From Tubiluchus corallicola (taxonomy: Eukaryota; Priapulida; Priapulimorpha; Priapulimorphida; Tubiluchidae), in contig JAQGDQ010000242.1 in the NCBI GenBank assembly GCA_030141605.1, positions 168,501 to 232,500 on the forward strand: DNA of 64,000 bases. Direction: 5' to 3'. Both the position numbers and the translations under genes were made by a program. How positions within the stretch are numbered: the stretch's first letter is position 1; each line of letters begins with the position of its first letter. Positions 27,201 through 42,200 of the stretch are shown here, in pieces. The notes under the pieces were generated by a model. It saw only the letters and a program-made list of their open reading frames with translations, made no database searches and was not told the origin of the DNA.

Positions 27201-30200
27201 TAAATCAATCTAGTTGTGGTTGGCGCATCTAATAAATCTGTGTTGCTCCTTAAAAAACAACTCTTTTAGAACAGCTAAGATCCAAACACACTGAAAAATA
27301 ATTATTATGAATATTACTTGTGAAGTAATATAAAATACTTTTCCTAAGCTGATGAATTGTGCATTGCTAAATACACTAATGAAAAGGGCTTTTTTTAATT
27401 AAAGGGAAACCGTTAGTCATAAGTTATTTATTTCACATGGCACATTTACAATAGTTCAATAGTTTTGTGTACAATACACAGTGAAAGGGTCTACAAAGAA
27501 CATAATACAAATAAGTTTTTACTGTTTCTGTACAAAAAAGCCTCACACAATGTTTGCCTATATGCAAATGTAAATGTGTAGCGGGCAATCAAAAAGCAGG
27601 ACTTGTTAGATTGTCCTACACTGTGAAAGTAAAAAAAGTAATGAAAATAAACTGAAAATTATGAAGCGACTCGTGTAATAAAGAAAACATTTAGTGCTTC
27701 AGAATGGAGTGACATGATGAATGAAGCTCATATATGAGATGTTCATTAAAATGGTTGTATGTAATATTCAGTGCTGAGTTAAAATGTCTAATTGTACACA
27801 TGCTACTTGCTCCAAACAGAGCTTTTAGCTGTATGTAAGAATTTGCTTCTGCCCTTTAAATATCTAGTGCAGTTATAAGTTCACAAGGCAAAAGACATTG
27901 AGACTTAATCATTTAAAGCTAGAAAGTAAATACACATAAGTAAATATGTTAACATCAATATAAAAAAGGTAAATAAACGCTTAGCTAAACAAGAACAGCA
28001 TTCAGAACATTCAGCTTTAGTTCCTGCTACGCACCTTGTGTTCTTCTACTTGTTGTTTAACGACATTCAAATCAGCACCTATTGGACCTTGTTTAGCTAT
28101 AAAATCTTCCGTTTTTGACAACCAGTTGTCCAACGTGTCAAGCTGTTCCTGCTGCAGTCGTGCCAGAATCTCGTGTAACCTGCATAAAAACAATTCAATA
28201 TCATGTAAAATAAGAAAAACTGATAGATAATTAGTTACGCCATTTACCATTACGCCAGTCTGAAATTCTTACTGGTGAAGGAATAGTAAGAAAGAATAAT
28301 TCAAAAAACAACAATTCTGACAACACATACCGTAGTTCAAGTAGACGAACAGACGGTTATTGTTAAGCTTTGATTCACTTTACTGCAAGATTTAGTGACT
28401 GCCTGTACATTAAATTAGGTTGTCCCACTCAGATACATTACAAAGTGAGCAATGATTTTCATTTATTTTATCAACTCCAAATTTTCAGCCAATACTTGTT
28501 CATTTTTCTTTTATAAGTTTTATTTCAATTGTACCATTTAGATTTATATGAACAGTTGAATTTATTTTATAGTTGTGAATTTGTTGCGCTAATTGCTTTT
28601 CACTAGTGCAAAACTGAAACGACAAATTTCATGTATCTCATGTGCAGCATACACTACCAATAAAGATGTCTATGTCTGTATAACTGACAGCAGTACATAT
28701 AATTTTATACACACTTGCAGTAATGTCACAACATTATTAATAAAAGATCCAGTAAGAAAACAAGATGTTTCAGTATTCTACACCGAGATACTCAAATTTG
28801 TTTTTGGTATTAACAACAGCGACAACAACAATAAAGTTAAGGGTTACACTGCTAGTCAATGACAATGCAAACTGCAAATAAAATAACAACTCACTTTCCC
28901 TGCCGCTCCATACTCTGCAGCCTCAACGTTTCCCATCGATCACCTAGCAACCCCATCTGTACCCGTACTTCATTCTCCTCCTCATCAGTGACATTCCCAT
29001 CCAGAATGAGTTGATTCCCCTCTTGAAGGACCTTCCCAACTTGATGCTGGTGCTCGGATAAATCCAGCATAAAATCCTAGATAAAAATACAATGAAGTTT
29101 CTTGCACGCAAACTTTAATGTAAAAATGCTATAAGCAAGCACACTATGCACATTTATGCAAAAAAAAACATTACCTCGTGTACTTGAAACTGTTCGCGGA
29201 CGACATGAACTTCCTCGCCAATAGGTGGCAGCGCAGTCAATCTTTCTTCGGCCTCAAGCAACCAAGTGAGCACATCTTCTAAGGCAGCTTGGTAGGTATT
29301 CAGGTCCACAGAACCCGTAGATGATAGAAACTAAAATAAACCATTAAAATTAATGACAGTGCTTAATGTCAAAAGTGTATCTGATGCAAAATGTTAATTC
29401 TACACAAGTATAAATGCAAAAATATAAAGTTATTCCACACCAGTTACAAAAAAGATAGAGTGGAAAAATCATTATCAATAATTTATATGCAATATGACTA
29501 AAGCTACAAAGAACATAGTAAAGGCAGCAAATTTCGATTTAAATAACTTTTATATAGCTTACTAATAGAATTCAATTGAACAATAAAATTTAGCAGTACC
29601 GAAATTTAGTTCTAACTGATAGTGAATCTACTTAATAATGAATCACAGAACAAGAAAATTTTTGTATATTAGTAACAAAAAATACTGATCCTAATTAGAG
29701 TATTATCACGAAAAAAAAATGCACACTTTTTAACACACTAATGAAGATTTGCATATCCAATGTATCAGAGGTCGCATTTCAAGTTTCTAAATCACTTTAA
29801 TTATCACTCATTTACCTATGCAATTACACTCCCACTTGCAGTTCTGTTAACAGTTCTGGTTACTACAGAATCTGTACACTGTCATTAGAAATCCGTATCT
29901 AGAGCTCGTCTTGCATGAAAAACACGGGAGATTCACACACGTTTTTTAACACTTTGTGTTCATAAATATATCGCTTTCGAGACATTTGACCGTCATCTCG
30001 CCAAGGTTTCACAGTTTAACACAAACATTTTAATTTGATTTATAAAGTGCTCTACTAACAAAAAGCCATCATAAAACATAGATGCAAAACATCCACAAAA
30101 AGAGGCAATGCTCAATTAACAAAGAATGCATTCTGTAAATGAATTTCCACTTTCGTGTCCTAGCAAAGTTAAATAGGAAGAAAGTATATCTTAAAAAACT

Positions 30201-33200
30201 TCCCATACAAAGTCATATTGTATAGCATTACACTTAGCTGTTTGAAAGACTTATGTAATTGGAAAAGAAAATTCTTAATGTAATAATTTAAAATATTTAT
30301 GTCACCTGGTAAAACAGTACTGCACTGCCATCCCAGTGTGCACCACTGGTTCACCAGAAATGCATTATTGGGCTTACTGACAATATAAAGTAATTTATAC
30401 TTGTGTTTAATTAAGTGAAGTGTGTGCTACAAATGCTCTGAATATTTCTCAAACTTTACACAATGTTATTTAAACTTGTTACAAATGACTTGCCATTAAA
30501 ATGGCTGCACCTAATGGTGATCGCGGGAATTTAAATTTACAAGACGTATGCAGCGTTACTGTTAATACAAGCCCGGTACACGATAAGACAACTTGTCAGT
30601 GATAAAAATTTCGAAAACAATTTTTTAAGCTTTATTTATGAAGAACATTTTCATTTGCTTTAACTTTGATAATAATTAGAATTTTAAAGCAAATTGACAC
30701 ATTAGATTATTTATTTAGACCCTAAATAAAATATATTTGATCTTAAATAATTAATCAGAATTTAAATTAATGCAGTGTAATAAAGATTAAATAAGACTAA
30801 TACTGGATAACATAAAAATCAAGCAACATTTTGTGTAAAAATCACTTACCTCAGATCGTAAAGACTCTGGTATGTCTTCTATTACTATATTGGAGTGTGG
30901 AAGGACTTGGAAAAAGCACATTAGGTACATAATAATAGACTTCTTGTCTGGATATTCAACATTCACGTCTGTAACATGAACAAAAAATAAAGACTTGTCA
31001 TATCTCAAAAAACAACAAACCAATTCGTTAGAACGAGCTGCTTAAGTATTAAGATTTGTTTCTATTTGTTCTGTTTCAGAGAATATCTATTAAATTTAAG
31101 CAATTATAGAATAATTATAATCATAAAATAAACCCAGTTATCCTACAATTACTAACATCATTGGTATTTACAATTACAAACAGTTACATACAATTACAAA
31201 CCAAATTTGCCTAAAAAATGTGTTCACATTCTATATCACTTGCTAATTTTATTCCATTATTAAAGGTTATTAATCACATTTGTCTTTGAGTACAAAATTT
31301 ACATGAAAGTAAAATAAAATTCATGGATAAAATTGCAATAAAGATTCAATTTGTATTCAACGCTGTTGAGGTCTTAGCCTGAAAGTTTTTCAAAATGTCA
31401 GCACAATGATTTGACCTTTCGTATGTAATACTGAAATGCACTCTTGATTACGATAAGAACAAGACAAACAGTAATAAAATCATTGCCTTGCTGGGCTCAG
31501 TTTCTCACCTTCGGGATCAAGAAGTCGCTCGATTCCCAGATGTTCCTTGGCATTCTGGAAAGCGTACTCGAGGTTTTCATTGGCGTCTTTGCCGACGAGT
31601 TGGTTGTAGTCGAAAAGGTTTGGACGGAATTTATGCACGATAGCATTGAAGGCTAAACCGTCACACCAACATGTAGTGAAGTTGCGCACATTAACCCCTT
31701 CATAACTGAAGTACAACGTTTCAGTCAGTATCAACAGATTGTAATATAACAAACTCAAAGAAAAGGATTAGACAGAAAACAATTTGATTCGTTAAAGCAG
31801 AATTACTATTAAAAACAAAACACCAAGTCAATAAAAACAAAAGATGATTGCCACCGTATGCAATTTTACACATTGCTATAGTCAGCAATGAAACTTTGGC
31901 AGCTGAAAAATGTATGAAAAGTACGGTTTCTTACGTATGGTACTGCATAATTAGAATACCCGCACACCTGCTTTTTATTTGCTAGGTCATGGGGAAAATG
32001 CTCCGGCAAGCCATAAAAAATTTTTAAAATGGCATGTGCTACTGCCCTGGCAGCCCTGCCTAGTGCATTATCAAAATGAAAATGAGGTTAGAATAATATT
32101 CCTTTGAACATGCTCATAAATTTTTATAACAAATTAGGCAGCATTGTGGAAACCAATTTGTTATAAAAATCCACAATTCACGATACATAATGTATAACAA
32201 GCTGGTATTATATGACGAATATTCACTAAAGAGAAACACTATTCTTATTACATCACTGCAAATTTAACAAAACATTGAATAAGACACAAGACATTTTAGT
32301 GTTCAGAACAATGTGAAATCTTTCATTGGGCAGTTTTGTGTTTATGCTTCATGTTTTGTGTAAACAGCAATACTTGGAAAGTGGCGATACCATAATTCGT
32401 GTGTTAAGGTGAGTTCTACATCGTTAAATACTAACCCTGCAGTAACCTGTCGACACCAGCTCAACAACGTCCTCTCGAGGTTGCTCTGATGGAGATCCGA
32501 AACCATGTCTTTCATGACATCTTTAACCTAACAATAGTTTGCATTGCTTATTTATAATGTAAACTGTAAATTTACAGTTTACAATGTATTTATTTATTTA
32601 TTTATAAAGAGCTCCTAAAATAAACATTTTTTCAAAGGTACTGTACAATTAAAAATATTGAGATAAAATACTAAAAAACTACAATACAATTAAACCATTA
32701 AATCTATAAATCATAAAAATCTGCAAAACATTCACACTTATACATTAAAATACTGCTTAAAAACATGAGTTTTTAGTTTCCTTTTAAAAAAGTTTAAGTT
32801 TGAGCTCTAATTTCATTTGGTAGCTTATTCAAACACTTTGGCTCAAAGCTTGAAAATCCTAAATCAGCAAAGTCTTTCTTCTTATTAAAAAACACAACAA
32901 GTTCTAATTCATTTGCTTTGCTAACTCGTGTGCCCTGTTATAAACATGAAACTGTAGACTACTAGCCAAGTAAGCCGGAGTAAGTAGTTACTACACCCTT
33001 GCAGGAACTGTGAAAACGCCAGTCAAAAAAAGACTCAATCTAGTTAGTTTAGTACCGATTATTTATTATTTATCAGATTTGTACTTTTCCTGTTTATCAA
33101 AGAAAAAATTGATTGGGACGACTAGGAGGAAAGACATCAAGATATGCACAAAAGATCATTAAAAATGAAAATTGCATAAATCTTGCAAAGTAGAATACGC

Positions 33201-36200
33201 AATTAAGCGAGAAACAGGCTATCCAAAAGACAGTAAAGAGAACAACTAGCAAATGTTTCATTGTACAACACTTGCAACACAAACTACAAGACATTTGTTA
33301 GGAAATCTGCATTATGTGTGTGAGGTATTTACATAATGCTAAACAATTTGTCACAAATAACTTTAGAAAAGATTTACAAATCAAAACGCCCAACTTTACA
33401 ACTATCCTTAGACACTACAGGCATTTGTTGTCATTTTATACGAAAAATTTTAAACTTTTTTCATAAAAACTTTGGAGATGTTTCAGTTCTAATTTTTACC
33501 AGCTACATGCTGCAGATGCAAAGTCCCCCCACACCTTTATAACTTACCTGCCAGTGAAGAATAATGCTCCAAACCAGACCTAGTGTGAGCTTTGGATTTC
33601 CATCAACTATGTCGTTATTGCTTATGTTGACCAGCTTCACCTGTTTGCACAAGGGCAACAAACAACAGTCCATGACCAAATTATGAAAGATAACAATGTT
33701 GCCCATGCACGGGGCAATGAGAAATAGTGCAGGACTACTGACCGTGTAAAAACTCGAATAAACGGAGGGTGCTCGAAAGAAAAAGTATACAAGCACTAAT
33801 CTTATGCATAATGCTTTTAAATCGATAATATTCCAAGCACTATTTCATAATAAAGAAAATGCCTGAACTACTGCAAATACGCAATACAGGTTCAATGTGA
33901 GCAACAGCCAACAACTTTTAGCTTCTAAAGATTTCTGCTACTTTCTTATACATCTAGAATATTCCATACTTTTGGTACCATTGAAACGGCAGTGGTGCTG
34001 ACTGGCATAGCAGTGTCTAGTTTCTTGATGGATTACTGCTGTGTTTACCTGTCTTTAGAGTGCAGTTCTTTTATTTTAAATTCTGCCTGCCCAATGTCTA
34101 CAATAGACGTACGGGCATATGATGATGATGTACCATTGAGTAAGGTTTGTGTACAAGTAATAACACTTAAAGACCATATTTAAGAGCAAAACATTACTAG
34201 CCATTGAGAAATTACTTAGCCATTTGAAAATGGGACAAAAAGTCCTGACGAACCACAGTATCATTTTCCTGAAACAATTTTACATGTTATCGAAACAATT
34301 CTTGCTAATGTGAGTGCATTCCAGTTAAAGTTTTGCAGAAACAAAAACGTGTTCCAGCCAACAAATATTAAATGGTTTTGTTTAGGAATTAGTTACTGCT
34401 AGTGGGAGAAACCTCACAGTTTTGATATTGTCCAAAATTCAGTAGTGTTAATCTAAGTTATTGCAGATTTCAATTTTTCTCGACATTAAATTTACTATTG
34501 CTGTGGCTGCATGAAAATGTATTTTGCACTAAATTCATTGTAGACAATTTTCTGAGTACATTATAACATCTTATCAGAGTATTTTACCACTAGGAGCTAT
34601 AAACGTGCAGTCACACAAAGTTAGGTGTGCTAATTCTAATATTTAATTTTGTATTAATATGTTAAAAAATTCTACTATGCATTTAGTTTTTCTTATGGTA
34701 CTTAGAAGCACTGTCTTTCATACATGTGTATCATTATAGTAACAATTAAGCTTTTAAAGAATATAATGTAGAAAATAATAATAATTCCCATTTTATTGTA
34801 ATGTTATTACAAAAATTGTGAAATTTATCTTTACTTCAGTTGCCCGCCCTTACACCTAGCGATTTTGGTTGGCCGCAGAAACAGACTGGTCAATTTGAAA
34901 AAAGAAATTCGGTGTTGATTGGGCACCGTGATTTCTAGTGTTTGAACCAGAGATGCGTGGTTATCACTTTCTCGTTTATCTACAACAACAAAATCTGCAA
35001 AACCGCAGAGTGTAGGCAAAAATTAGACTTGCCATGTGTGCCCTATTGTTAAAAACTGTTTGAAGGTAGGAGGGATTAGGACTCACTAATCAATAATAAA
35101 TTACTAGCCAAACCCTGCAAAGAAATTTTGCTTTGTAAACTCACGACGACATTAATTCACCAAACCGTGTGGCTAATGCCTACACCACATGGTGTACACT
35201 ACATCAACCAACACATCACACTCATCACACCTCACCACAAACCATAATTGAACAACTACAAACCATGAACTAGGGTACACTTTTTGTGCATACAATTGAA
35301 AATTTTACCATACATACTGTGGCTTTCGCATGCTGCAATTCCGCATAAATTCCGCAAATTCTGGCATAAAAAATCCGCAATCCACAAAACAGCAAAATTA
35401 GTGCAGACATCGCAAATGCAAGACCACAAACTCTGCTATCCGCACATCTCTGGTCTGAACAATACCAATAAAAGAACTATAAAGTCCCCGTGGCAGTTGA
35501 TTAGTACAATATTTGTCTGATATTGGTAGCTTTAGCTAAAAAACCAACAGACCCACACTTCTTATCAATTCGGATAAAAGCAAAGGGATGTGGACTGCAA
35601 AAAATAGTAACTAGTTTCATTCTGCTAGGCAAAAAACTCGATTATATTGCATTTTATTTAGTGTGAACTGGGCGCAATATACTAATATTTTCAATTTTGC
35701 AACCACAAAAGCTGTTTAGTTGAGCTGGAATTAAGCTGTGAATCAAGCCATACTTGCAGTAGAGCAGGATGGTTAGAATTAACGACCAATTAGTTATTTA
35801 TCCTATTCATGCATTGTTAATAAACTAAGATTATCCTTGCATGGTTAGCTCATGTTAACACCCATCAAGTAAAACCAGCCAACAAAAAACAGTAGCGACT
35901 AGAAGACAGAAATAAAATGTTATCAAATTCACCGGCCAATATTCCCCGCACCTCGCATCACGAACAAGAAAGGGGAATTCACTTCAGGAATCTAGAAGAA
36001 AAACCCCGTCCTGAATTCATGGTCAACTGCGAGACACGTGAAATTGGCGAGCTGAAAAAAAGCTGCAACTGCCGCATGCATTTTCAGTGGACATCACTAA
36101 TTTATTACCTAAATAAAAATAAATGGTAATCAAAGTCAGCAAAATCCATACAAAGTAAAATGTGAGAAAAATCAAAACCACAAAAGCAAACCTAAAGTTA

Positions 36201-39200
36201 TGCAAAAATGTCATTCAACAAAGAATCCAGTGAGTGATATTATACAGAACTGTAATAACCAATGGGAAAATTGCAAAAATCACCCACTAGATGGCACTAA
36301 GCAGATTCCGTTTTAAAAACTACTTAAAAATGAGATTCGAATTCAAACATCATCATTAGATCGGATTTGGTCTAGAAAATTTCAAATTCATAACATTCCT
36401 TGTCTCTTTGGTTCTGATGACTTTCGAGCATCTATTCATAATTATACTAAATAACTTCTTTGCAGTCATCCCACTACAAACAGTTAGTGTTCGAATTCAA
36501 AACCAATACATTAGTGCCGAAATAAAACCAAGTCTTCAAACAACAATCTAGTAACACAACAAACAACAAAATTAGTAGCACTTTTAAATTAAGCAACTTT
36601 CCTTTAATATCTATTTGAGTGTTAACTAGCAAGAGATGAGGCTTCTCACTTAATGATGCCCCATTAATGTATATGATGTTTGCAAACTTTCTAATGAAAA
36701 TAAGCAACTTACATTTTTTTCTTCTAATAACTGCAATGCCTTGTTGACATTGTTCAGCCAGTGGACTCGCATGCGACCAATCTCCGGTTTCTGAAACAAA
36801 ATATAATTAGTGAATCTATGACCTGTAATCCAAGTCACAGTGCGCAGCAAGATTTCCGTTTTCACGGATTTCAAGGACACGGATTTTACGGACTTTGGGA
36901 TGGGATAGCAAATGAAATGTCTAACTTTCAAATAAATGCATTGCAGTTCATTACTTACGCATTTGGTATCACACAGGATTTCCAAAAGGGCCAGAAGCTT
37001 CTGTCCATCTTGCAGATCTTGGAACAGATCAGATACTGGTGCTACATTAGCCTGAAAAAAAAACAGTAAAATCATTATTAGCTTTTCACTATAGTACGGA
37101 ATTCAGTAACTTATTCTTCTCACCTCATGCTTAGATAAGAAAGTGCTCCCATTAACACTTAACAGAATTAAGAAGGTAAGGAAGCAGCTGCAACTGCTTG
37201 TATATTTGAAGCTAGAGGAACAAATTCTGATCTAATTGATGTTAATGGTAGGGTACAATAAACGCATAACAAAATATACATATTTGCTGATGTATCTACA
37301 GAAGCAAGAAGCACATGCACCATAGTTTAAACTTAAAGCAAAACCAACTCAATCTTAAACTATAGGTCAAAACAGTTGAATTTTTATCTTGAAATTTGCT
37401 TAGTTTTAGTACAACACACTGAATATCTTACAGTAGCATTGTACTTCAATTTTCGCTTTCGCAAACACGTGCAACACGCTCGTGGAATATATTTGCTGTT
37501 GAAAATCATGTTAGTTTGTGTGATGTCATCAATAGTTGGGTTAATTAAGTTTTTAATCAATAATTTAATTATCAAAAACACTTTTTGCAATATTGTGTTA
37601 AAATGTATACTAGTTTTTATTGGACTTGAAAATGGGGTAGTATACGAAAAGCATCCTGACTTCCTTTAAAAAGGCACATTACCATTTACTGCACTGCAGC
37701 GGAGTAGGTTAGTAATTAGAAGCGTAGGAAGGTTTATAATTTCAGTTACTTTCTTCAACGTTTTAAAGCATCTGTCAAGATGTCAGTTTGAATGTTCATG
37801 CATAATGTCTGGACATTATTGGGGTTGTTATGGCAGCATTCACGCTCGCACCTGATCAGCATGCAAGTTAACTCTTGCATCCATAATATAGCCAGTCCCA
37901 AACACGTTTACCAATGGATTAGTTCCTATGTTCCTATTACATATAACTAACATGATTTGCTACTCGTGCTACACAATAAACATGATATGAAACTATCATT
38001 TTGAGCCACTTGGTTGATCTAGCATATAATCAAACCCATCATAAATCAATTACAGTATGCCCATTGATAATTCAGCATTTAGCCAAGTGACAGGGCCACG
38101 CCTTCATCTGACCTCCACAATAAATTCAATTCCTGTTTTAAACACCCATGATGGTGTTTGGTTGGTGAAGTGATCACTTATGGTTTTATGGTTGGTGAAG
38201 TACTAGTAGACTGTAAGTTATTTCTTCCTACTGTGAGCAGCTGGGTACACGTACTGCTACAATATAGGCAATTCCTGCTATAAATTCTAATGGGATAAAC
38301 TCACACACGTGTGCACAGCCGAGAGACAAGTGCAGGGAATTTGGTTGACATGATTAAGGATCTATTTTAAGCTGCTATTAAAATGTCCTACATACCCTTG
38401 ACGAATTGACGTAGGAAAACATGCTAGTTCTTGTCATCAAGGATTAAAGAATGCGATCAATATGACAGGAATAAAAGGACAAGGTTGAGACGTCTATAAT
38501 AAGCATATAATATGGTATAATATTCATGCATCAAAAGTTAACAACTAATAACGATTTTTTTTAGTTCGAAATCGATTCGAACCTAAAATTACAGATTCGA
38601 ATAATTCAGCACTTCAGCCACATACGTTCTTTACATTAAAATGTTTGAAACAGCATGCAATTAGCACAATTTAGCTGTAGTTTCTATGCAAAATTTTTAA
38701 CAAACTAACAGGGGTTTTACTGCAGAACAAAATCAAGTAATATGCATTATCTTTGTAAGACCAGTTTTTACTACTGGTTCGAAATACTGACATTCGGTTC
38801 AATTCGAATTCGAAAGCCACAAATTCGATTCGATTCTAATTCGCTTTGTGGTAGAGAATGCTCGCTCCTACTAATAACTACGGAAAAACTTAATACCATG
38901 CATTCAGTCTCTTTTTGACAGCCACAGACCTACGAGGAGGTGAACGAATGAAGGCAAGGAGAAAGAACTGCCCAATAACAGGCGGCACAGTTAAAATATA
39001 GATGTGCACTTAATTAAAAACAGGAGTCACAACTGTATTTACTTTGTTGCTAAATGAAGCGATCCAATTACGCACGGAGAAAGATGAATCAATATGAAAA
39101 CGTGCTTCATAAGAAATATTTTCTGACGCACTTAATTTCCTGTTGAATCTTTGAAAGAACATTGGAGTGTACTTGTTTTGGCTTCGCTTAATATCTCACA

Positions 39201-42200
39201 TGGTTTCAGAGGGGTGGGTCATGACGAATGGAAAAAACCTTTGAAAAGTGCAAGAGAGAGGGAGAGGGAGACAGACGCATAGAGATTGATTCATTGATTT
39301 ACTTTATTTCGAGCAATTTTGTTCATATCATTATAAATACACACAATTTATATACATAAATAAATATGTAAATAATAAATTAAGGAGAGACGAGAGAGAG
39401 AGAGAGGAGGGGAGGGGAGGGGAGGGGAGGGGAGGGGAGAGGAGAGGAGAGGAGAGGAGAGGAGAGGAGAGGAGAGGAGAGAGGAGAGGAGAGGAGAGGA
39501 GAGGAGAGGAGAGGAGAGGAGAGGAGAGGAGAGGAGAGGAGAGAGAGAGAGAGAGAGAGCACGGAAACAGGAAGGAGAAATGGCAGAATTAACAGAGCAA
39601 TCTATGACAACTGCTTTTAATTCAACAGCAGTACTTCACGTTTCAAGGACTGAAAAAGTGCAAATAAAAGAGTGATTTAAACAGTAAAATAAGAGGAGCA
39701 ACTTTAAAGCGGACAAGTTCAAATTTCTTATAATACCTTGGCTAGCTGTGTGTTGATCCATTTAGCAAATGTCTTCTTCTGTACATCAACTCGCTCGTCT
39801 GTAAAATAAGAAAGAAATAATTCGCATAAAATATGAACACATTAGACGCATCAATGAAGGTTCGTTTATATTTTATGGCCTGCTCAGAGGAAACGTAGCA
39901 CAAAAAGAGAGGCAAACTTTGAAAAAGAGTTGCTTAGGAATAAATTATTCTTAATATACAAATGTAAGAAAATTTGCATGATTAGAATCACTAAGTACAG
40001 GAGATTTCATGCCCACTGGTTTCACAACTTGCTAGCCAGGCGATTCTGCCCTGCAGCTTATCCACTCAACAGTGTAAAACGTACGATGAGCTGACTCAGA
40101 ATAGGGAATAATAGTTTGCTGATTTACACTGGCAAATCAAAATCACTATTTTAACGCCTGTCAACCCACTGATTTCACAGCCTGTGGGTCAGGTTGGTGT
40201 TGCGGCCATTGGGGCGTCTATCAAGTAACTAACGACTTCAGAAATTCGTATGAAAGCTGTACTTTCGTTCTATCAATGACGCAAAAAACTACACTCTCGT
40301 GTAGCTCGCACAGCTCACATTCAGGTAGCAGTAATACTCGCTCATTGATCAGTTATGCATAATTCACAGACCGGTATAAATACACACTATGCATTACGTC
40401 ACAAACTTGTACGTTATGGCAATCACGTAGACGACGACTATTCTACCTGCATCTCTGCATGTATGCACAGCTTGACAAAGCAGGTCGTTGATTTAACTCA
40501 CTCCCACGAGAGGTGAACGCGAGTTTAAACTGTAACCATAACTCATCTTTCGATATTTAGTTACTTGTGACATATTTGTAAATGTTCATAAAATTCTGAA
40601 AAGTTTGAAAAAAAATACGTAAACCAGTTCAAACAGCAGAACGGAAGTTTCAAAACAAATTACAGTCAACCTTGAAAAGGTGCAATTACCTCAGAATGGC
40701 AATCATGTGGTCGTGATGTGAAACAAGTTGAAGTAAAAATTAGATTACAATAAATCCCTTTATTTTCTTTGTAAATAAAGGTCGCTTCGCAATGGGCGAC
40801 GTGGTTAGATAGCTAAGCATTATCTAATAATAATAGCTAATAATGTTCTCAACATGAAGAAAAACCAACGAATAGATATCAGTAAAAAATTGCGCAAAAA
40901 CTACACTGGAACAGCTAAGTTATGTTGAAAACCCAGACATTAGTGGGAATTTAACTACACCACATTCTGTACTAACCTACATTTGATAGCCTCATAATCA
41001 CAGCCACATATTAAAATATAAAAACAACACTATAGCAACCTCTGCAAACATTACAGTACTTAAGAAAACAAGTAATAATATTATTAATAATAATGCAGCT
41101 GCTATTCTGCTAAAACTTTATGAAGAAGTTTTAAATTACAACGAGCCAGCAATCTGGAGTCTTTTATTGCATAAAGGGTTACGAACTGCGTGGAGCAGGT
41201 GTTCCGAACGCAGCACTTTATCCTTAATGTAATCCTTTTGGACTATAATTCATATAGTTGGTCTAAGCTCCACGTATGGGGCCATGTATAAGACTAGATG
41301 GTGAATAGTTAGTTTTACTGACACTATGAATATCTGGCTTCTAAGTAGTGATAATAAATTATACTAACCTTTATTTACAGTCGGTTTTTTTGGACGAACA
41401 ATTAATTTAAGCTCCAAAGACCTTTACAGGGCCGATTGTAAATAACAATCTACAACTGCATAACAGAAACTTTTGCCCTACATACCACGAGCGCCAGGTA
41501 AGGAACAGCACGAAAATATTAAAAGTGTCTGGTATGATCCAGCCGCTGTATAGAACTAACGCCTTCCCAGACGGAAAGCGGACGCGTTACCACTACACTA
41601 AACCATCTAGTAAATGTACGGACAATGATACTAAATATATAGGATATTGCTTTAAATAATACTAAGACCATGATGGTAAATTTTTAGCATTTATTGCACA
41701 GTGCACAGGTGTATGCAGTCACACAGTAACTAAATTGAAAGACATAAGACTTTTCAGCAGAGATCTTCAGTGTCTACTTCTGCAATTATATCAAAATATT
41801 AGGTAAAAGCACAAAACTAAAATTGTTGCTAAAAGCAGCCATGTTTGTTACTGAATAAAATTGGTACCTGAATTTAGTTAGTGAATCTAGTACTAATTTT
41901 ATAACAGTTAGTTAACCCTGTTTTAGTTACAGAATCCATTCAATATTTAAAGCATTATTGAAATTCTGTACCAACAAGAACCTGTTTACATACAGGATAT
42001 GATGAATTGTCAACGAAACGCTAACTAAATATTAAAATATTACACAAATAAATTAAATCTTTTGCCAGCATGTTTACATTCGGTTGTGTTCTTTTCAGAA
42101 AGCACAGCAACAATAACAGTATATGAATTTGTATTTGACTGCATCATGCAAAAGCGTTTGCAAAATAAAGATTTACCAGAAAATTCTGCAACGTTATGAT

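Noticed and set aside
36761-37069. 102-codon plus-strand ORF over exons 3 and 4
   Set aside because: Antisense shadow of the CH1 exons, which are strongly supported on the minus strand.
39380-39562. Minus-strand ORF of repeated LSSPLLSSP
   Set aside because: Product of the GA/CT microsatellite.
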